Below are positions 41,729-51,033 of a stretch of 64,000 nt of DNA, piece after piece (within the stretch, counting starts at the first letter, position 1; every line of letters begins with the position of its first letter). The notes under the pieces were generated by a model, which searched no databases, was not told the DNA's origin, and was given only the letters and a program-made list of their open reading frames with translations. Origin of the DNA: Myxococcales bacterium (GTDB lineage: Bacteria > Myxococcota_C > UBA6777); assembly GCA_020632975.1 (NCBI GenBank), contig JACKEL010000018.1:1-64000 (forward strand), written 5' to 3'. The position numbers and the translations under genes are program-made.

Positions 41729-41757
41729 TTGACGATCCTCAGTCCCTGGGATATATA
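41729..41757 (+). promoter_or_regulatory. Sigma-70-type promoter of the tRNA-Val/tRNA-Asp unit
   Basis: TTGACG (41729-41734) and TATATA (41752-41757) are separated by exactly 17 bases. Predicted start about seven bases downstream, just before the tRNA-Val acceptor stem at 41772. Position, spacing and sequence agree with a strong housekeeping promoter. Confidence 0.85.
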
Positions 41758-41771
41758 TCACTTCGCGTTGG

Positions 41772-41845
41772 GGGCGGATAGCTCAACTGGTTAGAGCACC
41801 GGCCTTACAAGCCGGGGGTTGCAGGTTCGAGTCCTGTTCCGCCTA
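41772..41845 (+). tRNA. tRNA-Val (UAC anticodon)
   Basis: Cloverleaf drawn by hand: acceptor GGGCGGA with TCCGCCT, D stem GCTC/GAGC, anticodon stem CCGGC/GCCGG with loop CTTACAA (anticodon TAC, reading GUA), a five-base variable loop, T stem GCAGG/CCTGT with loop TTCGAGT, and discriminator A. The 3' CCA is not encoded. Confidence 0.95.
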
Positions 41846-41874
41846 ACCGCTGTCCCTCAACGAAAAAACCACAT

Positions 41875-41948
<74 letters not shown>

Positions 41949-41950
41949 CT

Positions 41951-41987
41951 AAGCTCTCTCAAGTTTTCTTGAGAGGGCTTTTTTTTT
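41951..41987 (+). terminator. Intrinsic terminator of the tRNA unit
   Basis: A 13-base stem (41951-41963 with 41968-41980, one G-T pair) closes a TTTT loop and runs into a T9 tract, directly after tRNA-Asp. It ends the two-tRNA transcript. Confidence 0.93.
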
Positions 41988-42330
41988 GCTTTTTTTCAGC
42001 CATCCACTTTTTCAACGCTTTCTCCCACCCACAAACCAACCCCAACCTCCCACTCTGTTGATCCTCGCATGTTGTTCTTCTGCAAAAGAGCGAACCATTT
42101 TTTCTTTTTTCGTATGACGCATGACAAGGCCCATCTTCGGCGTCTTGCATCTAAGCACCGCAGCCAAAGATTTTGGCTCGTACTTGGCTTGGTAGCCCGT
42201 CTTCCTTTACACAAGAAAAAGAAATACCTTTGTTCTAGAGAGAAGCTTTTAAGTTTACAGCGGTTTGGACGTACTCTGTTGTATGCTTTTTTGTTTGCGA
42301 TGTTTTCTGTCTCTTCTCGGAGGCAGAAGC
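41988..42330. other. Intergenic region before the kinase gene
   Basis: No gene is supported. The open frames that run through it extend into the kinase gene in other frames. AT-rich sequence at about 42220-42300 could hold the kinase promoter, but no clear hexamer pair was found. Confidence 0.5.
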
Positions 42331-43923
42331 ATGTGGAGAGACGGGCTCATGCACGAACGACCTTCTACAGAGCAGAAAGCTTGGCGAAAGATCTTGGATC
42401 GCTGGGTCACTGCGGGGAGCCCTTTTTGGCGTCGCTTGCAAGAAGGCGGAGCGCGCTCATCGCATCATGGGCAGATCTTTCCTTGTCACTGGTCTTCTAT
42501 CTCGTCGGATACTGTAAAGAAACACGCTGGCCAAGCAGAACTCTTGGAAAGTTATGGTCGCGTTCAAAAAGTTCGGTTCCTTGGGGAAGATGGGGTCTGG
42601 GGATGCAAGCCGACGTCTTCGCACTTTACAGAACTCGAACAACAAAGAGAACACCAGATCCACCACAGTTTTGCGCGAGCCCCTTGGTTTGCTGGCTCGC
42701 GGCGTATCCTCTATAGCTCTGACGGCAGCGAGAACTTTCGTTGTTGGCCTTGGCGAGAAGGGAAAACGCTCGCTGAGATCGTGTGGGAAGAGGGTCCCGC
42801 AAAAGATCGCGAAAGCTTGTTGTCTCGTGTGCTATGGATGGAGCAATTACTTCGGATACTAGGGGAGATTCATGCACAGGGTTGGCTTCATAATGATCTA
42901 AAAGCAAGCAATCTGTTGTTGTCTTTGGAGGGGGAGGTGGTGCTCTTGGACTGGGAGAGCGCGACTCATCTCGAGGAAGTCGCTGTGTGGGATGCCATCT
43001 CTGAATCCATGGATTGGGGCTCGCCTTATACACTGGCTCCTGAACGCGTGCAGGGGGCACAGCCTTCGGAAGCTGCGGAGATCTACGCACTTGGCGTAAC
43101 ATTTTACCATCTGTTTTCGGGGACATGGTATCAAGGAAAGATGCCGAGTCTGCGGTCTTTTTGTCCACTGCTTCCCGCTTGGTTGGATGGCTTGGTGGAA
43201 AGGATGTTGGCCTATTCCCCGCTCCAAAGACCGACGCTTTCGGAGATTCAGACGTGGTGGAGACTGTTGGTGCGCTCCTTCGAAAAAGAAGATGGGGAAA
43301 GTTCCGCAGAGACGGACGTTTTCGAGCCAGTACAAGTCCCGAAAAAGATAGCGGCGGGTCCAACGAAGCTCGATACAACAACCTCGTGTCTCAAGTCATG
43401 GACGACAGGGGAGACACAAAGCATCGTCGTGGAGGTACATCCTTCTTCGGAGATGGGCGACTTTGTAAAAGTCTCCGTTCCACACGGGGCCTTGCGTTTG
43501 GGCGCAGCGTATCAAGTCACTCGAAAAGGTCGGGTGCTTGGGGTGATTCGCTTGCGTTCTTTGTGGAAAGATGGTCAACCCGCAGCAGCGTTGTGGCAAG
43601 AAGGGGTCGTGCAGTGGGTTGGATTTTCGTCTTTGATGGTGGGTGATCAGCTTTCTGAAGCACCACAACACGAACGGCCATGGGGCGAGTGGCTACGTCG
43701 TGTTCCCAGCCAAGGGCGAGAAGAAAGGTGGTATGCGCTTTGTTATTCGGGTGTTGTGGAGGTTGGACAGCGTGTTCAATGTCTGCGTAAAGAGCGTCAC
43801 CACGGCTATGTTCGAGTTGCCGCATCAACCTCCCAACCTTTTTCTCCTGAGGTTGGTTTTCTTGTGTTGGTTGATCTCGAAGCAGGACCCGCGATACACG
43901 AAGGTGATCTTTGGTTAGCGTAG
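42331..43923 (+). CDS. Eukaryotic-like protein kinase with unknown beta-rich C-terminal domain
   Basis: 530 residues. A kinase fold spans about 60-305: the catalytic loop is LHNDLKASNLLL (HxDLKxxN), the metal-binding motif is DWE instead of DFG (LLDWESA), and APE is present as LAPERV, followed by SEAAEIYALGVTFYHLFSGTWY and the C-lobe RPTL. HND and DWE recall the aminoglycoside-phosphotransferase/lipopolysaccharide-kinase style, but the core Asp and Asn are kept, so activity is plausible. Residues about 370-530 form a beta-rich domain of unknown family. No transmembrane helix. The ATG at 42331 has GGAGG seven bases upstream. It lies 20 bases before the histidine-kinase-like gene, so they form an operon. 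Confidence 0.8.
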   Translation: MWRDGLMHERPSTEQKAWRKILDRWVTAGSPFWRRLQEGGARSSHHGQIFPCHWSSISSDTVKKHAGQAELLESYGRVQKVRFLGEDGVWGCKPTSSHFTELEQQREHQIHHSFARAPWFAGSRRILYSSDGSENFRCWPWREGKTLAEIVWEEGPAKDRESLLSRVLWMEQLLRILGEIHAQGWLHNDLKASNLLLSLEGEVVLLDWESATHLEEVAVWDAISESMDWGSPYTLAPERVQGAQPSEAAEIYALGVTFYHLFSGTWYQGKMPSLRSFCPLLPAWLDGLVERMLAYSPLQRPTLSEIQTWWRLLVRSFEKEDGESSAETDVFEPVQVPKKIAAGPTKLDTTTSCLKSWTTGETQSIVVEVHPSSEMGDFVKVSVPHGALRLGAAYQVTRKGRVLGVIRLRSLWKDGQPAAALWQEGVVQWVGFSSLMVGDQLSEAPQHERPWGEWLRRVPSQGREERWYALCYSGVVEVGQRVQCLRKERHHGYVRVAASTSQPFSPEVGFLVLVDLEAGPAIHEGDLWLA

Positions 43924-43943
43924 AAACAAAAAGGAGCGCAAAG

Positions 43944-45668
43944 GTGAGGGCGATGGTACACGAAAGCGAACGTTGCTTTGCGCAGGTTCGGCTCTGTTGG
44001 CGTGCTGACGGGAGCTTAGATGTCATTGATAGTTCTGCTGAAAAGAAAAGTGAGATAGAAGCATACACCCGAAGTTCTGGGTTGTTTCGTCGTTTCTTGT
44101 TTTACCGTCGCTGTTTTCGTGAGGGAGAACACGCAAAGGTAGAGCATGACTTTTGGTCCCCCGAAGGCTGGGCGTCTTTAGAGTTTGAGTTAAAAAAAGA
44201 AAATGGCGATCTGTTTGTTCGTTTCTTGAGGCGTTTGGAAGACTCCGAGTGTATGCATCTCGACGAGCCAAAAGGTCTGGTTTTCTCTTTGGGAGATAAT
44301 GACTTACGTTTGTATTGGAAGGCTGAACAAAGTCTTCCTTGGGAAGTTGGGGAACTTCTACAAGGAAACTCTGAGGGTTGGATGGCATTTTGCCGAGAGT
44401 GCTTGCGTTCGTTCTCTCCTTTGATTTGGGAGGATGAGCGTGGGGGAGGTGCCCTTTTTTTTCTCGAACCACAGTTTGACGAGTGGGGTTGGGCCTCTTG
44501 TTGGGCTGGAAAGTGGTCGGGACTTGATATGGCCACGCGGCGAAGTGATCTTGCCCAACAAACCCTGCAGATGAGAGGGATGTCGTTTTTGGTGCGGGGC
44601 CTCGTCCATGACATCAACAACTTTCTGACGGGTGTGATGGCGAATCTCTCGATGGCACGGTTGCTTTTGTCTGATCAGCAAGAAGCCGCCCCTTTTTTGG
44701 AGGCCGCAGAGGATTCTTCGGCCAAGATGGGCGATTCGATGCAAGAACTCGCTTTTCTTTCTTGGTCGCCCACCGAACTCAAAGGGAATGCGTCGTTGGA
44801 AGCTTGTTTGGAGCCTTGGATTCACCAAACCCAAGTACCTCTCGGGCTTTCCGTTCATTGGGAAAAACAACTCTTTGGTTTTCAAGTGGCCCTAGAACCC
44901 GCCTTGGTGAAAGATATCCTCACGTGGGCTTTGCGGTTCTTCGGGCGTTTTGGAGGCTGCGAGCAAGTCCAACTCGTTGTTCGTCCTTGTTGGCGGATCG
45001 AACCCTTGAAAGGCGCCACAGAGCGCGTTTTTCTCAGCTTTGTCTTTGAAGCTGAACCTCAGAAACCACTTCCTTCGTCTGAGTACGGTGAGCTATTCTG
45101 GCCTTATATCGAGCTTGACGGGCGTCGACAATTCTCTCCGCTCTCACGCGCTTGGGTGACGTTGCGAGGATTGCATGGTTGGATTGAGGCTGAGTCCATC
45201 GATGAGACCTTCCGCTTGCATCTGCATTTTCCAGCCCTTGTGAAGTCTCCTGAACTCGAAAAAGAAGCAGAGCCGCAAACCGTGAAGCGCGTGCTTTTGA
45301 TGGACGACGAACCCATGGTGCGCGAGAGTGTGGCCACGACCTTGCAGGCGCTTGGTTACGAGGTCGAAAGTGCCGAGTCTGGCGAAAGCGCACTGCTTTT
45401 GTTCCAAGAAGCTCGGCAAGCGGGGAGGATCTTTCACCTCGCTTTGTTGGATTTGAGCGTGCATGGAGGGATGGATGGTCTCGAAACTGGGCGGCAGCTT
45501 CGGGCTTTGGACCCTTCGCTTCGCTTGGTTTTATTGAGTGGTTACGAGACCGAACACCACCAACAAGAGGACCTTGAGGCTTGTTTTGACGCGCGGATGC
45601 AAAAGCCTTTTCGCATCGCATCGTTGGCTCGCTTGTTAGAAGAAGTCTTACGCCGCCCCGCAAAATAA
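43944..45668 (+). CDS. Hybrid histidine-kinase-like protein with receiver domain and degenerate ATPase region
   Basis: 574 residues. The first 210 have no recognised domain. A His phosphotransfer helix follows (GLVHDINNFLTGVMANLSMARLLL, with the H-D-x-N-N pattern). The region where the ATPase should be (about 295-425) lacks the N-box asparagine and the DxGxG and GxG boxes. A complete receiver domain is at about 450-570: MDDEP acidic pair, LLDLSVHGGMDG phospho-acceptor aspartate, LLSGY and KPF. The protein thus probably cannot autophosphorylate but could relay phosphate. GTG at 43944 has AAGGAG seven bases upstream; the ATG at 43953 is too distant. Transcribed with the kinase gene before it. 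Confidence 0.8.
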   Translation: MRAMVHESERCFAQVRLCWRADGSLDVIDSSAEKKSEIEAYTRSSGLFRRFLFYRRCFREGEHAKVEHDFWSPEGWASLEFELKKENGDLFVRFLRRLEDSECMHLDEPKGLVFSLGDNDLRLYWKAEQSLPWEVGELLQGNSEGWMAFCRECLRSFSPLIWEDERGGGALFFLEPQFDEWGWASCWAGKWSGLDMATRRSDLAQQTLQMRGMSFLVRGLVHDINNFLTGVMANLSMARLLLSDQQEAAPFLEAAEDSSAKMGDSMQELAFLSWSPTELKGNASLEACLEPWIHQTQVPLGLSVHWEKQLFGFQVALEPALVKDILTWALRFFGRFGGCEQVQLVVRPCWRIEPLKGATERVFLSFVFEAEPQKPLPSSEYGELFWPYIELDGRRQFSPLSRAWVTLRGLHGWIEAESIDETFRLHLHFPALVKSPELEKEAEPQTVKRVLLMDDEPMVRESVATTLQALGYEVESAESGESALLLFQEARQAGRIFHLALLDLSVHGGMDGLETGRQLRALDPSLRLVLLSGYETEHHQQEDLEACFDARMQKPFRIASLARLLEEVLRRPAK

Positions 45669-45710
45669 CAAGATGTTAGAAACCCCCAAGATATAGCCCT
45701 TCTAAGTCGC

Positions 45711-48629
45711 TCACCAAAGTTCGTCGAGGATGCGGTCGTCGATGACTGCGAGCTTTTGGCGGATACGAAACTCGATATTGTAAAACTCTTTCACTTCAGT
45801 GACTTCGTGGAGAAGTCGCGCACTTTTCATCACGCGGGCAAGATAGGAGAAGAGGCTGCCTTCTTCTTGGTCGAGGTCGTGTTGTAAGACAAACTCCATA
45901 AAGGTCTGTTGGTTGTCTTCCATGTCCGCCCAAACGTGTTTGTAAAGCTTGCCTCCGTGAAGTTCGGGGTGGGGCAACAAACGGATGAAGCTCTGGTGGA
46001 CCTCTTCGATCCATTCGAGTTGGCGAGGAAACTCGCGTTCGTACTCTTCTCGCACGTCATCCCAGGTCACTTGGGAGTTTTCTTGGCGTCGCTCTCGCAA
46101 ACGATTGCGAATCCACTCTTTCTTTTTCTCTTCATCCTTGCGATTCAAACGCTTCTGGATGATGTCGTGATCCACAAGAAACTCCACCAACTGACGGCAT
46201 CTTTCATAACTAAGGTCGTGCTCCATCAAACAGTAGTACACAAAAGGCCCGTCAAATCCGCGCAATTGGCCGATCATCTCGCCTTTTTCTTGGACGCCTC
46301 GCTCGTTCAGGATCTCCATGGCTTTGAGGTTGGCTGTGATCTTCACAAGGACCTTGTGCGCCTCTCGCCTGTCCATCTCTTCCAAAAATAGGTTGTCGAT
46401 GATCGTGCGGATATTGAGGTTCAAATAGGCGGGTAGATTCGATAGATTCTCAAAGTTCTCTACCGAAGTCTTGTCCAGTTTGTAGTGTGCCTTTTGCTTT
46501 GGAACCGTGCGCAAGTCGTACACGCCATGATAGGGCAACTCTTCAGGCGCTGTCATGCGTGGTTTCTTTTCCAACGCAAGAGCTTGATCCATCCAGTATT
46601 TTTGTTCTGACTTGGGCAAACGAGAAAATGATCGCTTGGGGCGCTTCTCTGCCGCAACATCTGTCGTAACATCTGCCGCAACATCCGTCCCTTCGGGTGT
46701 TTCTGCTTGCTCTGTCGCTTCTGTTTTTGCGGATGCTTCGTCTGTCACAGAGGTCTCGTCAGAAGTCTCCGCAGATGCGGGGCTTTGTGCTTCTACTTCT
46801 GCGGTCTCGGTCGTTGCTTCTGCTGTGTCTGTGGTTTCAGCGAATTTGGTTTCTGCTGTGTCTGTGGCTTCAGTCGAGCTTGTGGCTGCTGTAGAGCTCG
46901 TAGCTTCCGCGGTCTCTGAAGTGCTTGTGTCTTCTTGTGCCTCAGAGGTTGCGTTTTCCTCGGACTCTGTTTTGGGGGCTGTCGGGATCAAGGAAGAAAG
47001 CGCCGAAAAGGCCGAACCTAGGCCTGATCCGCGGAAAGCTTTTCCGCTTGCACGTTGCTGTTCTCGGCGTTCTTTTTCTTTGGCGCGTTGTTCGATCTCT
47101 TGTTCGCGTTCGATGCGTCGTCGCTCTTTGGCTTCCAACTCCGCTTTGACGAGCTCTTCTCCTGGAAGTTGTTCTTCGCCAAGGTCGGGGAGCCCGATGG
47201 CAAGGATCTGTTCTGCGGTGATCTTGGTGTGGCTCTTGAGGGCCGCGGGCTTTCCTTCAACGAGGGCTTTGTGGACCTCGGGGTCCCAGATCAAGTCGTC
47301 GTTCTGTTGGGCTTTTGAGCGGGCACGAGAGTAAGCCCGACGGCGGATCTGTTCTTCGTCCACTTTGTATGGAGAACGCGCTGCATCCGAAAGTTCCTTG
47401 CGCAACTCTTGGATCACTTGTTCTGGGGCCAGCGTGATCGCGATCCCCTCCGTGTCGAACTGCGGACGACCCGCGCGGCCTGCCATCTGATGGTACTCAT
47501 CTGGCCGAAGTAGCCGCGCTTTTCCTTTGATATGTTTGCGAAGGCTTGGGAACAACACTCGCTTGGCGGGAAGGTTGATGCCCGCAGAGATGGTCTCTGT
47601 GCTCACGACAAACTTGATCAAGCGGCGAAGGGTTAGTTCCTCGACCAGTCGTTTGTAGGCTGGTAGGATGCCCGCGTGGTGGACCCCGATCCCATGCATC
47701 AAAAGCGAACGCAGCGTTTCACCCATTCCTTTGGGGATAAGGATGGGTTCGATCTTTGCTTCGATCTCTTTTTGCTCTGCATCTGTCGTAAACCGCCGAC
47801 AACTCTTGAGCAAACGCGCATACTCGAAGCACTGCTGACGGCCAAAGACGAAGATGATCACGGGATATTCGCCGTGATGGAAGAGGTCTTTCGCACGATC
47901 GACGAGGTATTCTTCTTCGAACTTGTGGAACAACGGGACTTTTCGTTCATACGATGTCACCAGTTGCATAGGCACACGGCGCACCAAGTAGGACCACTGA
48001 CAAAACTGTTCGGGGTTTCCAACTGTCGCAGAAAGCACAATCAACTGAGAGTTCGGATGCAGCCCGATAATCGACTGCTCCCAAACATATCCCCGTTCTG
48101 GATCGTTGAAGTAATGGCCTTCGTCCATGATCACGACGTCTGCGGGTACACTCTGGCGACTACTGAAGATCTGGTTCCACAAGATCTCCGCAACGACCAC
48201 TTGAATTGGGGCTTTTGCGTTGATCTTGTAGTCCCCCGTCGCAAAGCCTACGTGCTCTTCGCCAAAGTCATCGCAAAGTTCTCTGTATTTCTCTTCGGTC
48301 AATGCGCGAAGAGGTGTCGTGTAGATCGCCGTTTTCCCCGAATACAGGGCTTTGTACATCCCTGCTTTGGCGATCATCGTCTTGCCTGTTCCTGTGGGGA
48401 CCGTGATGAGGACGTTGTCTCCTCGAAAGATCCGCTCAAACGCCTCTTCTTGGACAGGATAGGGCTCTAAGTCTTTGCTAAAAAAGAATTTTTCGTAGAA
48501 GCCCATCTCGATGTCTGATGATGAAAGGATGGGCAGCGGGTCGTCTTGGCGCTCGGGCACCTCCCAGATGACTTGTCGATGCTTGTCGTGAAGCTGTAAA
48601 GTTTCCTCTAGCTTCAAAAGATCCGCCAT
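45711..48629 (-). CDS. Ski2/Mtr4-like DExH-box helicase with low-complexity insert
   Basis: 972 residues. Helicase motifs in order: VQEEAF (Q-like), TVPTGTGKT (I), TTPLRALTEEK (Ia), MDEGH (II, DExH form), VLSATVGN (III), GRQQCFEYARLL (IV), HHAGILPAYKR (conserved), STETISAGINLPAKRV (V) and HQMAGRAGRPQFD (VI). This order is that of Ski2-like RNA/DNA helicases. Between about residues 530 and 670 lies an unusual Ala/Glu/Ser/Thr-rich, probably unfolded segment, after which a C-terminal domain of some 300 residues follows. TAGGAG precedes the ATG at 48629. Target nucleic acid is unknown. It faces a three-unit repeat upstream. Confidence 0.9.
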   Translation of the reverse strand: MADLLKLEETLQLHDKHRQVIWEVPERQDDPLPILSSSDIEMGFYEKFFFSKDLEPYPVQEEAFERIFRGDNVLITVPTGTGKTMIAKAGMYKALYSGKTAIYTTPLRALTEEKYRELCDDFGEEHVGFATGDYKINAKAPIQVVVAEILWNQIFSSRQSVPADVVIMDEGHYFNDPERGYVWEQSIIGLHPNSQLIVLSATVGNPEQFCQWSYLVRRVPMQLVTSYERKVPLFHKFEEEYLVDRAKDLFHHGEYPVIIFVFGRQQCFEYARLLKSCRRFTTDAEQKEIEAKIEPILIPKGMGETLRSLLMHGIGVHHAGILPAYKRLVEELTLRRLIKFVVSTETISAGINLPAKRVLFPSLRKHIKGKARLLRPDEYHQMAGRAGRPQFDTEGIAITLAPEQVIQELRKELSDAARSPYKVDEEQIRRRAYSRARSKAQQNDDLIWDPEVHKALVEGKPAALKSHTKITAEQILAIGLPDLGEEQLPGEELVKAELEAKERRRIEREQEIEQRAKEKERREQQRASGKAFRGSGLGSAFSALSSLIPTAPKTESEENATSEAQEDTSTSETAEATSSTAATSSTEATDTAETKFAETTDTAEATTETAEVEAQSPASAETSDETSVTDEASAKTEATEQAETPEGTDVAADVTTDVAAEKRPKRSFSRLPKSEQKYWMDQALALEKKPRMTAPEELPYHGVYDLRTVPKQKAHYKLDKTSVENFENLSNLPAYLNLNIRTIIDNLFLEEMDRREAHKVLVKITANLKAMEILNERGVQEKGEMIGQLRGFDGPFVYYCLMEHDLSYERCRQLVEFLVDHDIIQKRLNRKDEEKKKEWIRNRLRERRQENSQVTWDDVREEYEREFPRQLEWIEEVHQSFIRLLPHPELHGGKLYKHVWADMEDNQQTFMEFVLQHDLDQEEGSLFSYLARVMKSARLLHEVTEVKEFYNIEFRIRQKLAVIDDRILDELW

Positions 48630-48752
48630 ATCGGTCTCCTACGATACATTCATGATTCCAAAAAGATGGATTGTTTCGCGGTATGCGCGCTTGTTAAAGC
48701 CGCAGAGTATAGCAGAGGATATCCCACCCGCAAAGCCCCACCCGAAAGCAGC

Positions 48753-48910
48753 GATATCTCGGATAGATTAGGGGGCGGGCACAGAGGCCCGCCTGAAAGA
48801 ATGGGATATCTCGGATGGATTAGGGGGCGGGCCTCCGTGCCCGCCTGAAAGAAAGGGGATGTGGGGATGGATTAGGGGGCGAGCCTTTGCGCTCGCCCGA
48901 AAGAAAGGGG
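48753..48910. repeat. Three tandem 52-bp hairpin repeats (REP-like), locus B
   Basis: Units start at about 48753, 48805 and 48857, each reading GGAT(A/G)GATTAGGGGGCG, a short hairpin, then GCCTGAAAGAA or close to it. Hairpin cores: GCGGGC-ACAGAG-GCCCGC, GCGGGC-CTCCGT-GCCCGC and GCGAGC-CTTTGC-GCTCGC. The tip of the first is nearly the reverse complement of the second, so the core appears inverted between neighbouring units. They occupy most of the gap between the helicase and the POT transporter. The tip sequence is shared with locus A at 1193-1345. Confidence 0.85.
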
Positions 48911-48913
48911 GGA

Positions 48914-50569
48914 TCAATCGCGTCCGTGGGAGAGGCGGTCGATGCTTTTGCGGACAGCCATAACGATGATGAAAGAGGCGACAGAGAGGATGGTTACGAA
49001 GACGCAGACGCGGGCGAAGTCGACCATTTTGTGGCTGAGGCCGCTGACACCCATGTTGTTGAGGAGCTGGTGGGTGAGTTGGTCGAGTGCGCGGGCGATA
49101 GCGTCTTTTTTGAGCAAGTTTTCGAGGCTACCCGCGAGGTAGTTGGCGAGTGCGGTCGATGCGAACCACAAGCCCATCATCAAGGAGACGATACGCAGGG
49201 GAGCGACCTTGGTGACCATGGAGAGGCCAACGGGGGAGAGGCAAAGTTCGCCAACGGTGTGGAGGAAGTACACCGCGACGAGCCACATGGGGCTGACCTT
49301 ACCTTTGACGGTGGCGACGGTTCCGAGGAACATGACGATGAAGCCAAGTCCAAGGAAGAGGACACCAAATGCCATCTTGGTGGTGGTCGAGGGGGGATTT
49401 TTCGAGCGGTTGAGGTTGAACCACAACATCGCAAACACGGGTGCAAGGAGCATAATCAACAGGGGGTTGATCGACTGGAAGTACGAAGCGGGGATATTCC
49501 AGTAGGGGTGTGCTTTGAAGTAAGCGATCCCAAAGGCGCTGTGGAGCCAGCCCATGTAGACCACGCGGTTGGTGTTTTCTTCAGCGAAGAGGTTGAAGGT
49601 ACCCCCAGCTTGTTCGAAGCCCATCCAGAAGATCAGGACGGGGGCGCAAAGAACGATGATGTAAAGGATACGTTCCCACTCTTGTTTGTTGAGGGGTGGG
49701 TTTTCGTCATCGCCAGGTTTTTTCACTTTGACAGGTTCATCTGTCCAGCCGAAGTAGAAGACAGCCAAAAGAACCACACCAAACAACAGTTTGACCGTGG
49801 TGCTCATGGGATTCCAAAGGGGGAGGGTGGCTGCGACAACGAGACAAGAAGCGATGACCATGATCCAGACATCACGCCAGTCTTTGGCGGTCAATCGGGT
49901 ATCTTTGGTTGGATTTTTGATGTAGGGAGGGAAGCCTGTGGTGCCAAGGAGCTTTTGGCCAGCCATGAAGACCAAAAGGCCGACGACCATACCGATCCCA
50001 GCGGCGCCAAAGCCCCAGTGCCACCCACCAAAGGTCATGGCGTAGCCAAAGACTTTGAAAGAAAAGGTGTTTTGGCCGAGGGTTCCACACACGAGGGGGG
50101 AGAAGAACGCACCCAGGTTGATACCCATATAGAAGATGGTGAAACCACCGTCACGACGGGGATCGTGTTCTTCGTAGAGACCACCAACGATCGTGGAGAT
50201 GTTGGGCTTGAAGAAGCCGTTACCAATAATCAGGAGGCTCAAAGCCGCGTAGAGAAGGGGTTCAAAGGCCATCGCAAGGTGACCCAGTGCCATCACGATA
50301 CCGCCGATCAATACGGCTTTTCGGGCACCCAAAAAGCGGTCTGCGAGATATCCACCGATCATCGGGGTGAGGTACACCAAGCCTGTGTAGGTCGCATAGA
50401 TCTGGAGAGCATCAGAGCGCTCGTATTTGAGGTGCTTGACCATGTAGAGAACGAGGAGAGCGCGCATCCCGTAGTAGGAAAAACGTTCCCAAGCTTCAGC
50501 AAAGAAGAGGACATACAGGCCGGGAGGCTGACCGCTAGGTGTATGACTCGCTTGTTTCGCACGACTCAT
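48914..50569 (-). CDS. POT-family proton-dependent oligopeptide transporter
   Basis: 551 residues with about 14 hydrophobic helices. The POT hallmarks are all visible: the proton-coupling ExxER motif (EAWERFSYYGMRALLVLY) in TM1, GGYLADRFLGARKAVLIGG, and FYMGINLGAFFSPL. The length and the extra central helices fit bacterial DtpA-like di/tripeptide importers. ATG at 50569 has AAAGGAA about eleven bases before it; the frame extends upstream without transporter character. It lies downstream of a long divergent region shared with prfA and ends just before the three-unit repeat. Confidence 0.93.
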   Translation of the reverse strand: MSRAKQASHTPSGQPPGLYVLFFAEAWERFSYYGMRALLVLYMVKHLKYERSDALQIYATYTGLVYLTPMIGGYLADRFLGARKAVLIGGIVMALGHLAMAFEPLLYAALSLLIIGNGFFKPNISTIVGGLYEEHDPRRDGGFTIFYMGINLGAFFSPLVCGTLGQNTFSFKVFGYAMTFGGWHWGFGAAGIGMVVGLLVFMAGQKLLGTTGFPPYIKNPTKDTRLTAKDWRDVWIMVIASCLVVAATLPLWNPMSTTVKLLFGVVLLAVFYFGWTDEPVKVKKPGDDENPPLNKQEWERILYIIVLCAPVLIFWMGFEQAGGTFNLFAEENTNRVVYMGWLHSAFGIAYFKAHPYWNIPASYFQSINPLLIMLLAPVFAMLWFNLNRSKNPPSTTTKMAFGVLFLGLGFIVMFLGTVATVKGKVSPMWLVAVYFLHTVGELCLSPVGLSMVTKVAPLRIVSLMMGLWFASTALANYLAGSLENLLKKDAIARALDQLTHQLLNNMGVSGLSHKMVDFARVCVFVTILSVASFIIVMAVRKSIDRLSHGRD

Positions 50570-51033
50570 CAGTTTTGGGTTCCTTTCCGTGAGGTGAGCG
50601 GTTGAAGCATATCGTGTGCACGGACAGATATGCATTTCGTGAGAAAAGCCGACCGACACCAAGGACCACAGAGCTTTGGGTTGACAAGCGTGGGCTGGTC
50701 TCTTAACGTGCGTTCTTGGGTCGTTTTGGTGTCGCCATGAAATTGGGGATCATCGAAGAACGAAGGACTGTTTTGGAGGCCCTTGGGTACGATGAAAAGA
50801 CCGCAGTATAAAAAGACGCACGGTGCTGTCAAGGCGTCAGCACACGCAAACGCTTCCCTCATAAGCCCCTTTGGGCTCCTTCCCGAGCATTAGCCTCTCT
50901 CTGGGTCTTGTTGGGCCATCTTTCTTTTCTGATTCATCTAAAATTATTATAAAAATCAAAGAATTATAGACCTGATCGCTTCTTCTCAAAGAGGAGTGCT
51001 TTGGGTTTGGACGCATATGGAAAGGTAGAAGCC
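50570..51033. other. Divergent intergenic region between the POT transporter and prfA
   Basis: No gene seen. The prfA-proximal part (about 50935-50975) is strongly AT-rich (several TATAAA/TTATAG-like hexamers), a likely promoter zone for prfA, but no unique -35/-10 pair can be chosen. Nothing else is recognisable. Confidence 0.5.

Noticed and set aside
42069..42716. Plus-strand open frame of 215 codons before and into the kinase gene
   Set aside because: Overlaps the kinase start in another frame; the kinase frame has the GGAGG RBS and motifs.
48753..48910. Possible CRISPR array
   Set aside because: Only three units, without unique spacers; the middle of each unit is a hairpin and no cas gene is near.
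48887..50605. Open frame of 572 codons opposite the POT transporter
   Set aside because: It is antisense to a full-length transporter with all POT motifs; its product is Asp/Glu/His-biased with no domain, a by-product of codon bias.
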